From assembly GCA_052043515.1 (NCBI GenBank), contig JBQEQX010000001.1, positions 62,001 through 126,000 of the forward strand: a stretch of DNA of 64,000 nt, written 5' to 3'. The DNA comes from Ehrlichia sp052043515 (GTDB lineage: Bacteria; Pseudomonadota; Alphaproteobacteria; Rickettsiales; Anaplasmataceae). Positions 1-10,183 of this stretch are shown here, piece after piece. The first letter of the stretch is position 1; each line of letters starts with the position of its first letter. The translations under genes and the position numbers were made by a program. Below the pieces are notes generated by a model. That model searched no databases and had not been told where the DNA came from. It was given only the letters and a program-made list of their open reading frames with translations.

Positions 1-131
1 TATTGACATATGCAAATGTGAAGCTAATCATTAATAATATATTTATTATTCTTAGCAGATTAATATATTTCTTGCATTGTAATTAACATCTTATTAAAAT
101 AAGTTAAATAATTTTTTATAGGTTAACGATT

Positions 132-494
132 ATGCCGGAGAAGTCTCAAGAAAAATTTTCTGATTTTGCAGCACAGGTACCGAAAAATCTGCGCACGTTT
201 GGCTTTGCTCTAGTTAGTAGTGCAGGACTCGCTGTTTGTGTACTGTCTGCAACTGTGTTGGTGGTGCAAAAATTATCTATGCTCTTTCCAAACGCATTCT
301 CTTTTCCTTCAATATCTACTGGACAGGCTCTAGTATCACTTATAGGAACTCTAGCAGGTGCGCTAATATTTGGAGCAATGGTGACAAATAATAGTCTTAT
401 AACAAGTGCAGAAGACCTTAAAGGTGGATTAGCGGGTAGACTAGGTAATACTGATATAGAGAGCTTAGACAAATCCCCAAAATCCAAGTCGTAA
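132..494 (+). CDS. Small two-TM hypothetical membrane protein
   Basis: Encodes 120 residues that I do not recognise as a named family. Two hydrophobic segments are visible, about residues 23-46 and 66-84, with a charged N-terminus and a Lys/Ser-rich hydrophilic C-terminus, so it is probably a small inner-membrane protein with both ends on the same side. The ATG start has no strong Shine-Dalgarno, only a weak AGG about 10 bases upstream. The gene lies in a stretch whose plus strand is richer in G and T than the DNA to its right. An antisense frame of almost equal length is judged a shadow. No function is proposed. Confidence 0.7.
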   Translation: MPEKSQEKFSDFAAQVPKNLRTFGFALVSSAGLAVCVLSATVLVVQKLSMLFPNAFSFPSISTGQALVSLIGTLAGALIFGAMVTNNSLITSAEDLKGGLAGRLGNTDIESLDKSPKSKS

Positions 495-883
495 TAGGTA
501 GTTATGTCTCTGTTATATGATATGAAACTTACTTATTATGTAATCCATTAAACTTACAGTGGCATTATGTTCGGTTTACGTAGTGCCATGGATTGTTTTT
601 GAGAGCATCTTTTCCTTTATCACTTTTGCTTGACAGTCTCTGCATAGTTAACAGGAAAGTCGACGAGTTGTGTTTGTTCCTTTAGCGATGTAAGAATTGT
701 AGGCAGTTGGTTATATACAAGATGCAGGAATGCTAAATTCTGTGTTGTGCTGTTCTGCGTCCGATGTAATTAGATTGATAATAAATGGTTGGTAGAGTAT
801 GATGAATACTATCATAACTATAGGGCTCCGGTAAGTAGTATCTTGTTGTTAATACGTGCATTATACAAATTTAAGAACATTTT
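495..883. other. Intergenic spacer, G>C on plus strand
   Basis: 389 bases between the small membrane gene and thiL. I see no convincing coding frame. Positions 541-840 have roughly twice as many G as C on the plus strand, opposite to most of the window. It holds the hairpin listed at 542-600. Confidence 0.6.
542..600 (+). terminator. Possible Rho-independent terminator
   Basis: Bases 560-569 pair with 579-588 over ten positions, including two G-U pairs, around a nine-base loop. An outer pairing is possible between 542-547 and 589-594. A T-run follows at 596-600. It sits about 65 bases after the stop of the small membrane gene and could end its transcript. Confidence 0.35.
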
Positions 884-1832
884 ATGAAAGAATTCGATTA
901 CATTGAAAATTACATATATAGGCTGGACAATAATTCACTAATAGGAGATGATGCTGCTGTTATTAATTGTACACAGGATCAGTTCTTGGTCACAAAGGAT
1001 ATTCTCATAGAAGGTGTACATTTTCTTCGAAACTATGATCCTAGCACATTAGCAAAAAAAGCTATAAGAGTAAATTTATCAGACATTGCAGCAATGGGTG
1101 CCATACCTTATGGTTATTGTCTAGGTTTGGCACTACCTAGTAACATATCTCAAGATTGGTGGAAGAACTTTACTGACAGTTTAGAAGAAGAACATAAAAA
1201 AGTTTAGTATAAAACTGCTAGGAGGGGACACTACTTCACACAGACAAAATTTCACTATAATTAGTATTACTGCCTTTGGCGTAGAAAACGGCAGTTTATT
1301 AAAAAGATCTGGAGCAAAAACTGGAGATTTAATCTATGTTAGCGGTAATATTGGAGATGCAGCATTAGGATTGCTAATATATCAAAAAGTCATCAACAGA
1401 AACTATTATAATTTAAAAAGTAAATATGACTTACCCGAACCAAGAATTAACTTGGGAATCAATATCAACAAAATTGCATCTTCGTGTATAGATATATCTG
1501 ATGGTTTTATACAAGACATGGAACACATCTGTCGTTCATCTAAAGTAGGAGCATCAATATACTTAGACAAAATACCTCTATCAAATGAAGCAAAAGAAAT
1601 TATCAATAGCGCGCCTCAATATATTGACAACATTTTAGCGGGAGGAGATGACTATGAATTAATATTTACGGTCAACCCTAAATTCTCCCTCTTAATACAA
1701 GATATATCACATAAAAGTGAAGTAAAAATAACAAAAATAGGAGAAATAACATCAGGAGATTCTGTAACACTTTATAACAACTGTGGAAATATAGTCACAA
1801 TAAATAGCAAAGGATTTAATCATTTTACGTAG
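884..1832 (+). CDS. thiL: Thiamine-monophosphate kinase ThiL (frameshifted)
   Basis: ThiL phosphorylates thiamine monophosphate to the cofactor thiamine diphosphate using ATP. The N-terminal part shows the family signature LIGDDAAV and the block VNLSDIAAMGA. After a frame change the reading continues through LLGGDT, YVSGNIGDAALG and CIDISDGF to the C-terminal GGDDYEL block. The two parts make a product of about 315 residues, normal for ThiL. The break lies in the six-A run 1196-1201; removing one A joins the frames (EEHKKFSIKLLGGDT). As written, translation stops at 1207. dnaQ is convergent 140 bases downstream. Confidence 0.88.
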
Positions 1833-1971
1833 ATAATAATTTTACAAAACATCAAAGCTCATCCTAAGTACAAGAAAACTCGAAGGATATTTACCTAACA
1901 AATACCTCATGTTATCCGTGATTAATCCCACTTCACTTAATAAAATAAACTGACTAGCAAGCGAGGATAAG

Positions 1972-2706
1972 TCAATTAATATTCTCTTCATGTTCCGTAT
2001 AAAATACACTATTCCAAATAGGATTTTTTATTTTCTTCAATAATAGTTTATGTTGTGTTATTTCTTCTTCACTTATTTCATGTAACCTCGGTTTAATATA
2101 AAGCTGTCCACTTTTAATACTTGAATTATCATTTTTTATTATACCATTACTAATATCCGAAAAATCCAAAGATCTTTGCAGACCTCCCATTAATTGCACA
2201 TACACCTTTCCTAATAAAGTAGCATCCAATAGTGCACCATGAAACTTCCTATCCTGCAAGGAAATATTAAATCGTTTACACAAGGCATCTAGCGTAGATG
2301 AAACACCAGGAAATTTTTTTCTTGCCAGAACAAGAGTATCAACAACTTGAAATTCCGAATCATAACTTCTCTGAGCTCTATCGAGCTCCATCTTAATAAA
2401 CTTAAGATCAAACCCAGCATTATGAATAACCAAGATACTATCATCGATAAACTCTAAAAACTCATCCGCTACATCTAAAAACTTAGGTTTATCTTTCAGC
2501 ATGTCAATAGTGATACCATGAATCTTTGTAGAATAATAAGGTACATCACGCTCAGGATTAATGTACTGATGAAACACCTTACCTGTAAAAACGCGATCTA
2601 TTAGCTCAACGCACCCCACTTCTATGATTCTATCTCCACCATCTGCATCTAATCCAGTTGTTTCAGTATCTAACACAACCTCCCTAATCCCTTTGTAGTA
2701 TGACAT
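1972..2706 (-). CDS. dnaQ: DNA polymerase III epsilon subunit (3'-5' exonuclease)
   Basis: Proofreading exonuclease of the replicative polymerase. It is 244 residues and intact. DEDDh-type motifs are all visible: ExoI DTET (Asp13, Glu15), ExoII HNAGFD (Asp100) and ExoIII with His156 and Asp161. The C-terminal tail after about residue 180 is low-similarity and would contain the segment that contacts the polymerase alpha subunit. The ATG at 2704-2706 is used. It is convergent with thiL, and its left-hand neighbours in the transcription direction belong to another unit. Confidence 0.93.
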   Translation of the reverse strand: MSYYKGIREVVLDTETTGLDADGGDRIIEVGCVELIDRVFTGKVFHQYINPERDVPYYSTKIHGITIDMLKDKPKFLDVADEFLEFIDDSILVIHNAGFDLKFIKMELDRAQRSYDSEFQVVDTLVLARKKFPGVSSTLDALCKRFNISLQDRKFHGALLDATLLGKVYVQLMGGLQRSLDFSDISNGIIKNDNSSIKSGQLYIKPRLHEISEEEITQHKLLLKKIKNPIWNSVFYTEHEENIN

Positions 2707-2939
2707 ACATTTTTCTCTGAATTAAGTTATAAATAACCTTACCACAACCATTATATTTTACACCTCTTTTATACATTACACAAAATATTAGGCGGAAAAA
2801 CCCACAACAGACTCAACCCAAAGGAGCAAGCTCTCCTCTTAACAAAATAATAGAAGAGAAGAACAAATATCACAATACATAAATTCACATAACTCACCTA
2901 ATATGCATACATAAGAAACGGAAAGCCTAGAGAAGGACA

Positions 2940-4395
2940 CTAAAAATCATATTTCATACCTAACAACAATACATTACCACATGTAACTTCAGAATCTACA
3001 CTGTTTTTTACATCAAAATAATGATAGTTTGCAAAAACTTTATATTGTCCCTTAGATTTATTATTGATAGATAAATCATAATCAATTCCTACATTAAAAT
3101 TAGAAAAGTCATAATGAAGCTTATTGCTTTTAAAATAATACGCACTTACCGAAGCCTTACCATATACATATCTAACGCCAAAGTTCAAGTAATAAGCACA
3201 ATAACTATCCGGATAATGTACTTTAAAGACAGAATCTCTAGGCGAACCAGGTAAATAATTTTTTGAGCGAACCCTTAGCCCTATCATAGACACTAAGATA
3301 GCCAGAACTTCCTAAATACCCGTAAGAAGCTGCAAACACCATATTACCGTAAGTAACAGAAGTACCAACGGCAAAGGCAGCCAAATCTTTAGCATGTAAA
3401 TGATGTAAATATGACCTCTTGAACGTTTCACGATCACTTGCATATTCTCCAGCAATAGATGCCTGAAAATCAACGTTATTATTAAAAGAATAACCATAAG
3501 ACAATGCAGCACTTATAACATTATCATAAGCCCCTCCAAGAAAAGTAGCGTTATCAGGCAAAACTACATTGCCCACATTAGCACGTTGTAACGCATCTGC
3601 TCCTTTCGGGACATAGTCACGAGGCAACACATGTTCAAATAAATCAACATCGTAACCCGATGGAGAATAGCTTATACCAAACTTTATACCCATGAAGTCC
3701 GGAGATTGATAGGATATCCTAAATGGCAAATTATTAACAAAATCTCTATCTTTAATCCACATGGAAGAATCATTATAACTTTCATTGTACCTTTCATTAA
3801 ATAGACTTTCGCTATATAACCCAGGGAATACATGATAACCAACACGTTTACCGAAATCTGACAATCCTATGCACTGCACCCAAGTAACACTATTATCTCC
3901 AGATTCTATCATAGAAGGATCTACTTTCATAACAGACTCAACCCCTTCTTGGTATCCAAAGGAAAAACTTCCGTAAGAAGAATCAATAAACAACTGTGCT
4001 CCTCTATTATAACCTTTTACTGAAGGGACAAAACCCTCATTTTTTACAGCAGGTACTGCCAACTGAAGATTAGCTCCGTAAGATATCCCAAGTTTAGGAT
4101 TAGTATTGACAGACCTTATATTGAAGATACCATCCAATCTTGCCCCATGATCGTACATATCCTTCGAGTTATCTGCGACCCAAGCATAAGATAATATCTT
4201 CCCACCTACATCAATCCTATGATAGTTTCCCACTGAAGCATATAAACTCGTTTGCTTTGAAGCATCACCTTCTACCACATCTATCGACTCTTTATGATTT
4301 TTACGGTTATTATCTACAATACCTTCAGACAAAGCATCAACATTATATAAGAGCAACAAAGAGGCAAAGGCCGTAGAAAATAAAAACTTCTTCAT
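2940..4395 (-). CDS. Porin-like outer membrane protein 1 of 3 (frameshifted)
   Basis: Predicted beta-barrel outer-membrane protein. The N-terminus MKKFLFSTAFASLLLLYNVDALS is a signal peptide. I place the start at the ATG at 4395, because it has GGTGG five bases upstream and the extra upstream residues would need a TTG start. Blocks shared with the next two genes are GYQEGVES followed by a Met-rich stretch, the FPGLYSE block, FVNNLPFR and SYQSPDFMG. The C-terminus GMKYDF ends in Phe, as expected for a substrate of the Bam machinery. The frame breaks at the six-T run 3259-3264; dropping one base gives SLKNYLPGSPRDSVF and a protein of about 485 residues. It resembles the Anaplasma Asp55/Asp62 type of porin-like surface proteins, an assignment from memory. 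Confidence 0.8.
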
Positions 4396-4407
4396 AAAAA
4401 CCACCAA

Positions 4408-4815
4408 AATTTAATTTATCAAATAAATATATTAACTACACTTAATCAAGTCTATTAAAGAATGTCAAGAAATAATCTATATTTTATTAATAAAATATAC
4501 TAAAATAAGTAAATACGTATAATTTTGTCACTAAAATTAAGATCAAAAAAAAAAAAAAAAAAGCGAATGAAAAAAAACGGAAATAAAAAAAGGCAACCCT
4601 ACACAAAAGGTAACAAGAGTATCATAATTGGAGATTGAAACCTGATACACATCAAAGCACGAAACACATCAGCAGCCACGCAAGACAAAACCAACTCAAC
4701 ACAATAAACCAAGGATTTCAAAAAGCAAGAAAACGAACAAAGTGCAAAGGCTACACCCTTAGATTTCAGACAACACAATAAGAAACATCTCAGTTTCTAA
4801 CAACGCCAACTACAT
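4408..4815. other. Spacer between porin-like genes 1 and 2
   Basis: No gene seen. It contains an 18-A tract (listed separately) and, reading toward gene 1 on the minus strand, a perfect TTGACA at 4463-4468 whose matching -10 is weak. Positions 4620-4800 are less A+T-rich and G/T-rich on the minus strand, possibly decayed coding sequence. Confidence 0.5.
4545..4562. repeat. 18-base poly(A) tract
   Basis: Uninterrupted run of 18 A (poly-T on the strand that encodes porin-like gene 1), about 150 bases upstream of that gene's start. Its exact length is uncertain given the other homopolymer problems in this sequence. Confidence 0.8.
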
Positions 4816-6462
4816 CTAAAATTCTAATTTCACACCTACTAACAACACATTACCAGCACCTTCCAGTTTTCGCTTATAAGCACTACTATAACTACGCAAC
4901 ATATTTCCAGGATGGACAACTATTTCTGCATTACTACCACCATTACTGATGCCATCGACTATGTCTCTCATATCCACAGAACCTCTATAATTAACTCTAT
5001 CTTCCCGAATAGCAATCTCTGAAAATTTATAATGATGATAATTACCAAACAGCTTAAACTGTATTTTACTGCGTCCTCTCAATAAACTATACTCAAGCCC
5101 TAAGCTAACATCTTGCAACACATTCTCACTTCTTACACTTTTAAAGTAAGCAAGACTAAAATAATAAGACTTATATTGATAACCCAACGCCGCATCCCAA
5201 TAATAGGTGGTAGACCTCTCACATACAGGATAAACTTTAACATAGTTATGGTAACGCTTCACAAAACCAGATTTACCCAAATACCCGTAGCCAGCCGCAA
5301 GACTAACGTTATTATAATTAACTACGGATCCAACAGACAACCCCTGTAAATTATAACTATCAGGATAAAGGTAATAATGGCGACCTCTAATATTAAAGCG
5401 TGACCTAGGATGAGCATATTCACCAACAACAGAAGTACTAAATCTAACACTACTGTAATTATAATCGAAGGCAACGCCACCACTTAATATATGCTCATAC
5501 TTCGAACCAAAAAAAACATTATAAATACTATCACCAACTGACCTTAACTGAACTACAGGCACACTAACTACTTGTCCTTGTCTGTCTTCTGGCAAATTCA
5601 CATACCTAATATATGCCCTCTCCACACTAAAATTTTTGTCAAAAAGATCAAATTTATAACCAAAAGGAGAATAACTCACCCCAAACCTTAAACCCATGAA
5701 ACTAGGCGACTGATAAGACATCCTCAAAGGGAGATTATTAACAAAATCTTTAACACCACTTGAATCCAACACGGCATTATCATTATTTCTAAACACATTC
5801 TCACTGTACAAACCAGGAGATAAAAGGAATGGATACATCTCGTATCCAAAGGCATTCTTGTTCTCAGGCAACACACCCCTTATATGATGTGTCCAACCAC
5901 TACTTTCATCACCAGCAGCTACATTAGAAGCGTCCAACCTCATAAGAGATTCTACCCCTTCCTGATATCCTACCGAAAAATCACCATAAGGAGTAACAGC
6001 AAATATTCTAGATCCTCTATTTAGAGCAGCTTTCCTCTCAAAGTTTATTCCCTTAACACTAGGTACAGCTACTTGAAAATCTGCACCATACTTAATACCA
6101 GAATCAGCTGACTTTAATTCTGCTCCTACACGCAACATAGCATCATAAGTTATACCACAATTATCCTGATGGGGAAGAGGTGCACGAGCAGTATTATTAT
6201 TTACCACAGATTTATTTGAACTCCACATGTAAGATATAGCCTGACCACTTACTAAAGCACGACCCACCCTTGACATGTAGTTATGCCCAATATAATCACC
6301 GGTGTTCAACTTATGCTTATACAAATTCTTTTCATCAATCCTACTCTGTTCACCACGCTCACCATGACCCAAGTTCAGTGCATCCATTGAAAATACATTA
6401 TTACTATACAACATTAAAATAGAAGCTAGAGCAGAAGCACCCAAAGTAAGTCTCATAATCAT
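4816..6462 (-). CDS. Porin-like outer membrane protein 2 of 3
   Basis: Intact 548-residue predicted beta-barrel. The N-terminus MIMRLTLGASALASILMLY with Ser-Met-Asp after it looks like a cleavable signal peptide. Shared family blocks are PYGDFSVGYQEGVESLMRLD, the LSPGLYSENVF block, FVNNLPLRMSYQSPSFMG and GYGYLGKSG. The last strand ends GVKLEF with terminal Phe. Alternating hydrophobic/polar stretches rich in Tyr, Ser and Asn fit an outer-membrane barrel. It is one of three tandem paralogues on the same strand, each with its own long upstream spacer rather than a tight operon, so independent promoters are likely. A good sigma-70-type promoter with a palindrome lies just upstream. Confidence 0.82.
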   Translation of the reverse strand: MIMRLTLGASALASILMLYSNNVFSMDALNLGHGERGEQSRIDEKNLYKHKLNTGDYIGHNYMSRVGRALVSGQAISYMWSSNKSVVNNNTARAPLPHQDNCGITYDAMLRVGAELKSADSGIKYGADFQVAVPSVKGINFERKAALNRGSRIFAVTPYGDFSVGYQEGVESLMRLDASNVAAGDESSGWTHHIRGVLPENKNAFGYEMYPFLLSPGLYSENVFRNNDNAVLDSSGVKDFVNNLPLRMSYQSPSFMGLRFGVSYSPFGYKFDLFDKNFSVERAYIRYVNLPEDRQGQVVSVPVVQLRSVGDSIYNVFFGSKYEHILSGGVAFDYNYSSVRFSTSVVGEYAHPRSRFNIRGRHYYLYPDSYNLQGLSVGSVVNYNNVSLAAGYGYLGKSGFVKRYHNYVKVYPVCERSTTYYWDAALGYQYKSYYFSLAYFKSVRSENVLQDVSLGLEYSLLRGRSKIQFKLFGNYHHYKFSEIAIREDRVNYRGSVDMRDIVDGISNGGSNAEIVVHPGNMLRSYSSAYKRKLEGAGNVLLVGVKLEF

Positions 6463-6482
6463 CCCTTATACAACATTACGTA

Positions 6483-6517
6483 GACTACATAGTAGTCACC
6501 AAATAGTAATATGTCAA
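6483..6517 (-). promoter_or_regulatory. Putative promoter of porin-like gene 2 with overlapping palindrome
   Basis: On the minus strand a perfect TTGACA (6512-6517) is followed after 17 bases by TACTAT (6489-6494), 27 bases before the start codon. A perfect six-base inverted repeat, GACTAC-ATA-GTAGTC at 6483-6497, spans the -10 element and is a candidate operator. The promoter match is read from sequence; regulatory use is inference. Confidence 0.5.
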
Positions 6518-7061
6518 AATAATTTGTACAATTTTCAGTAAAAAATTAACTAAAATAATATATACATTACTAACAATATAAAATAATATGCACAAAAAAT
6601 TATATCTTCTCTTAAAGAAAGAAATTAATTAGATTAAGTTAATCTTACTAATGTCATACGATAGACACAGCTATAACACAGCAAACAAATTACACATTAC
6701 TGTGTGATAAAAATTAGAGATAAATATTTAATACGAAATGACGTATAACAAATATAAAAATACTAACATTGATATAGTAGTAGTACATTGATATTTCTTC
6801 TGTATACTTTGCTCATAAAGATGTACCATGGTTGAAATGAAATTTATATTTCAACACTTTCTACATAAATTTACTGTACGAAACCCTTGTATCAACGGTA
6901 CTGTTTTATTATTTACAATAAATGATAAGTCCTTACTAACAGCACACTCTATACATTACGCAACAATACATAATATTATCGCAGCAATTAATGTCGTTAT
7001 AATACGCAAAACAACTTACTACCAACCAGAACTATAATAAATGATCTTAAACTTCATGTGG

Positions 7062-7074
7062 AAAAAAAAAAAAA
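7062..7074. repeat. 13-base poly(A) tract
   Basis: Run of 13 A located 56 bases past the stop of porin-like gene 3 on its transcribed side, where it reads as poly-T. No clear GC hairpin precedes it, so a terminator role is doubtful. Confidence 0.6.
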
Positions 7075-7129
7075 TTATAAACAACAAATTATGCTATTTT
7101 CACTTTATAATTAAATCCTACACCCCCCA

Positions 7130-8953
7130 CTAAAATTTCAATTTCATACCTACTAATAAAACATAACCTTTTCCATTTGCAATTGGGCGATCAGATTGAT
7201 ATTCAGACTTTGCTTGATCAAAAACATAATGATGAAAATTACTAAACAAACCACCTTGAAAACCACCATACTTCAAAAAATTATACTCAAATCCTACGCT
7301 AACGTCTTTTAATATATGACCTATTCTATTGCTTTGAAAGTATGTCATACTTAAATCTAAAGATTTATACTGATAACCAATACCTATATTCCAATAATAG
7401 CTATTATATTTCGGAACACCTAGGTTAATAATGTTAATAACATTGTGATCCTTCTCATTTACAACACTCTCTCCAATACCATATCCAAGGTCATTTTCGT
7501 GATCATCAGTATCAAAATGCCTGTAATCGCTTGAAATATCTGTGTAGGCAAGACTATTAGAGTCGATAGGTACATAACCATCATCAAAATGTTTATAATT
7601 AGTTGAACCGGCCGCGTAAGCATTATATCTTTCGCATGTACTGACATCATTAGTCGTACTACACTTTGGTATGTAAAATCCAGAAGTACCCAAATATCCG
7701 TAAGCACCAGCAAATCTCACCTTACCATAATCAATTTCTAATCCTACGGCTATACCTTGTAAATCATCATATTTTAAATTATCTGCATTAAATAACCCGG
7801 CAATAATATAATCATTCATATTCTTACCATACTCGCCTATAACAGAAGTGCTAAATTTTACGTCATCCATATGATAAGTATAAGAAACCCCACCACTGAC
7901 AATCTGTTTGTATTGTGGACCAGCACCATAAAACTCCATACCATTTTTCAACCTTACCCTGCCTGCACTTCTACTGCTTTCATCAATAGCCAATCTATCG
8001 TGTGACCCTAACATAGCTTTCTTATCAATAAAATTCATGATTGATAAATATCTGTTATAAGAAAAAGGTGCATAACTTATTCCAAATTTCAACCCCATAA
8101 AACTTTGTGACTGATAAGATAATCTAAAAGGTAATCTAGAAAGTAATTTACGATAGGAAGAAATGACAGAATATTTCTGATCAATTAAATCAATTGTACA
8201 AGCCAGTATCTCATTAGATATAAAATTACAATAATTGTAATTCATACTCTCAGTATATAATCCAGGCTGAAAAATAAAATTATATATAAAATAACTTCCA
8301 TTACTTGCAAAACCCGGGGCAAGACCTCTCAAATGCTTTACCCAACTATTATGAGTATCGCCAACAGCTATGCTAGATGCATCCAATCTCATGGAAGATT
8401 CTACACCCTCTTGATAGCCAAGTAACAAATTACCATAAGGAGTCTTCACAATGACTTTAGACTCTCGATTACTAAAGTCTCTATCACTTGCATGTGATAC
8501 TAAATTTATACCATATGTATTTCCATACTTATCCTGATTTGATTCAATTCCAATATTTATTATACTATCTTGTTGAGCACCTACAGCCTCACAATTTTTT
8601 CCTAAATCACAATAAAAATGAAGATCTTGATCAATTCTGTAACCCCTGTTATCCACATTCTCTCTTTTAGTATTATTATCCGAATTCCAAATATAAAACA
8701 TTGCATCACCAGTAAACTTAATGCGCCCTTTTCTACTTGCAAAGTTATCAAGACTCAGATGTGGAGCAGCTACAATAATATGATCTGTAGATATCTCATT
8801 ACCTGCTTCTTCTTTTTTACATTTCACATCATTTTCCAATTTATGATTTTCATCATTCATAAAAATATTACTTTGAGTTTGAAGTGAAAAAGCACCATGA
8901 GAATACAGCACTAATAAGGAAGCTAAAGCAGAAATTACAGAAGGAATTTTCAT
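7130..8953 (-). CDS. Porin-like outer membrane protein 3 of 3
   Basis: Intact 607-residue predicted beta-barrel, the largest of the tandem trio. The signal peptide is MKIPSVISALASLLVLYSHGAFS. Family blocks are PYGNLLLGYQEGVESSMRLD, FQPGLYTESM, LPFRLSYQSQSFMG and GYLGTSG, and the C-terminus GMKLKF ends in Phe. Relative to gene 2 it carries longer acidic, His/Tyr/Asp-rich inserts (about residues 440-510), which in a barrel would be surface loops. Loop regions differ far more between the three paralogues than the strand blocks, the pattern expected for surface-exposed proteins; selection by host immunity is inference. Confidence 0.82.
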   Translation of the reverse strand: MKIPSVISALASLLVLYSHGAFSLQTQSNIFMNDENHKLENDVKCKKEEAGNEISTDHIIVAAPHLSLDNFASRKGRIKFTGDAMFYIWNSDNNTKRENVDNRGYRIDQDLHFYCDLGKNCEAVGAQQDSIINIGIESNQDKYGNTYGINLVSHASDRDFSNRESKVIVKTPYGNLLLGYQEGVESSMRLDASSIAVGDTHNSWVKHLRGLAPGFASNGSYFIYNFIFQPGLYTESMNYNYCNFISNEILACTIDLIDQKYSVISSYRKLLSRLPFRLSYQSQSFMGLKFGISYAPFSYNRYLSIMNFIDKKAMLGSHDRLAIDESSRSAGRVRLKNGMEFYGAGPQYKQIVSGGVSYTYHMDDVKFSTSVIGEYGKNMNDYIIAGLFNADNLKYDDLQGIAVGLEIDYGKVRFAGAYGYLGTSGFYIPKCSTTNDVSTCERYNAYAAGSTNYKHFDDGYVPIDSNSLAYTDISSDYRHFDTDDHENDLGYGIGESVVNEKDHNVINIINLGVPKYNSYYWNIGIGYQYKSLDLSMTYFQSNRIGHILKDVSVGFEYNFLKYGGFQGGLFSNFHHYVFDQAKSEYQSDRPIANGKGYVLLVGMKLKF

Positions 8954-9414
8954 AAGATATACCTAACTAGTTACACACTACACTAATTATATTGCAAAAA
9001 ACAACAGCAATATTATGTTATATCAGTATATATTGCTAAAAATTATTATCAATGATAAAATTGTACTATTTATCCTAAACAAAACAAAAAACATAATATT
9101 TATTCTGTACATACATATATCATATGCTTGATATATCCTACACCAATTTACAAAGTTCAAAACTCTAGATACAAAGGCCTTAGTATAAAAATCTACTACA
9201 ATGTCACAAGCGTAATAGACTTACTTGCAAACTCATATTATAGCTGCTCATAAATCAAATAACAAAAAAATCAAACAAACCAGGAAAATAAAATAATTAA
9301 TAGAAATACGCAATCTCATAAGTTAAACATGCACTTATCTTAGTGAATTTAAATCAACTACGAGGCTCCAGATTAATATAAAAAAGAACAATCACAACAA
9401 ATGAAGCACGATTT
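8954..9414. other. Spacer upstream of porin-like gene 3
   Basis: 461 bases with no credible coding frame. A TATAAT on the minus strand at 8986-8991 could be the -10 of porin-like gene 3, but I see no good -35 at the right distance. Confidence 0.5.
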
Positions 9415-10183
9415 TCAGTACTTACTTTTTAAAAGACTTTTCCATAGGTTTCTATTAACAAGTACGATAAATACTGTCAGCACCAACAAAAAACAAATAA
9501 CTTTGATTCCCAACTTTTTTACGCATTTCCATTTCAGGTTCAGCCGCCCACTGCAAAAAATTCACTACATCATATGCCATATTTCCTACTGTAGAAGCTG
9601 TTCCATCTGTATACTGAACCAAATTATCAGAAAGCGGAGGAGCCATAGCTATCTTGCCAGTAGCAAAGTAAGGATTGTTATATAAACCACCCTCTTTTTC
9701 AGCTTCACGACTCCCATATCCTGTTAACAACGAATACACGTAGTTGGCACCATCATGCCTTGCTTTAATAATCAAAGATAAATCAGGAGGAAACGCACCA
9801 CCATTACTAGCCATAGCAGCTTCTCTATTAGAAAAAGGAGGCACAAAATAATCTGATGGGATCCCAGGACGTTCAAACATCTCGCCAACTTCATTAGGTC
9901 CATCTACAATTTGATATGATCTAGCAATGGCCTTAACTTCATCGCTAGAAAATCCTATATCACGTAAATTACGAAACGCTACCCTTTTCATAGAATGACA
10001 TGACGAACACACTTCTCTGTAAACCTGATAACCACGTTGTATCGACCTTTTGTCAAAAGAACCAAAGACACCGCTAAATCTCCAATTAACCTTCTTAGGA
10101 GATAAATTTTTAAAATCTTCTGCAACACAAACAAATGAAAAACAAACAAAGCAAATTATAGAAATAAACCGCATCAACATCAT
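9415..10183 (-). CDS. petC: Cytochrome c1 of the bc1 complex (frameshifted near C-terminus)
   Basis: Haem-bearing subunit of respiratory complex III, passing electrons from the Rieske protein to cytochrome c. A signal peptide covers about residues 1-21. The covalent haem site is CSSCH (Cys59, Cys62, His63) and the sixth ligand is Met180 in GKIAMAPPL. As written the protein stops at 9455 without the membrane anchor. Removing one base from the six-T run 9515-9520 restores RKKLGIKVICFLLVLTVF, then LVNRNLWKSL, the expected single TM tail, ending at 9415. It overlaps the end of petB by four bases, so it is translationally coupled. Confidence 0.9.

Larger units (their letters stand above)
6463..7129. 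other. Spacer between porin-like genes 2 and 3
   Basis: 667 bases. It holds the promoter of gene 2 at its left end and a 13-A tract at 7062-7074. A 69-codon open frame at 6828-7037 on the plus strand has no recognisable feature and I do not call it a gene. Confidence 0.5.

Noticed and set aside
6828..7037. 69-codon plus-strand frame between porin-like genes
   Set aside because: No ribosome-binding site, family match or context; its length is expected by chance in this spacer.
7062..7074. Poly(T) terminator for porin-like gene 3
   Set aside because: No stable GC-containing hairpin precedes the T-run on the transcribed strand.
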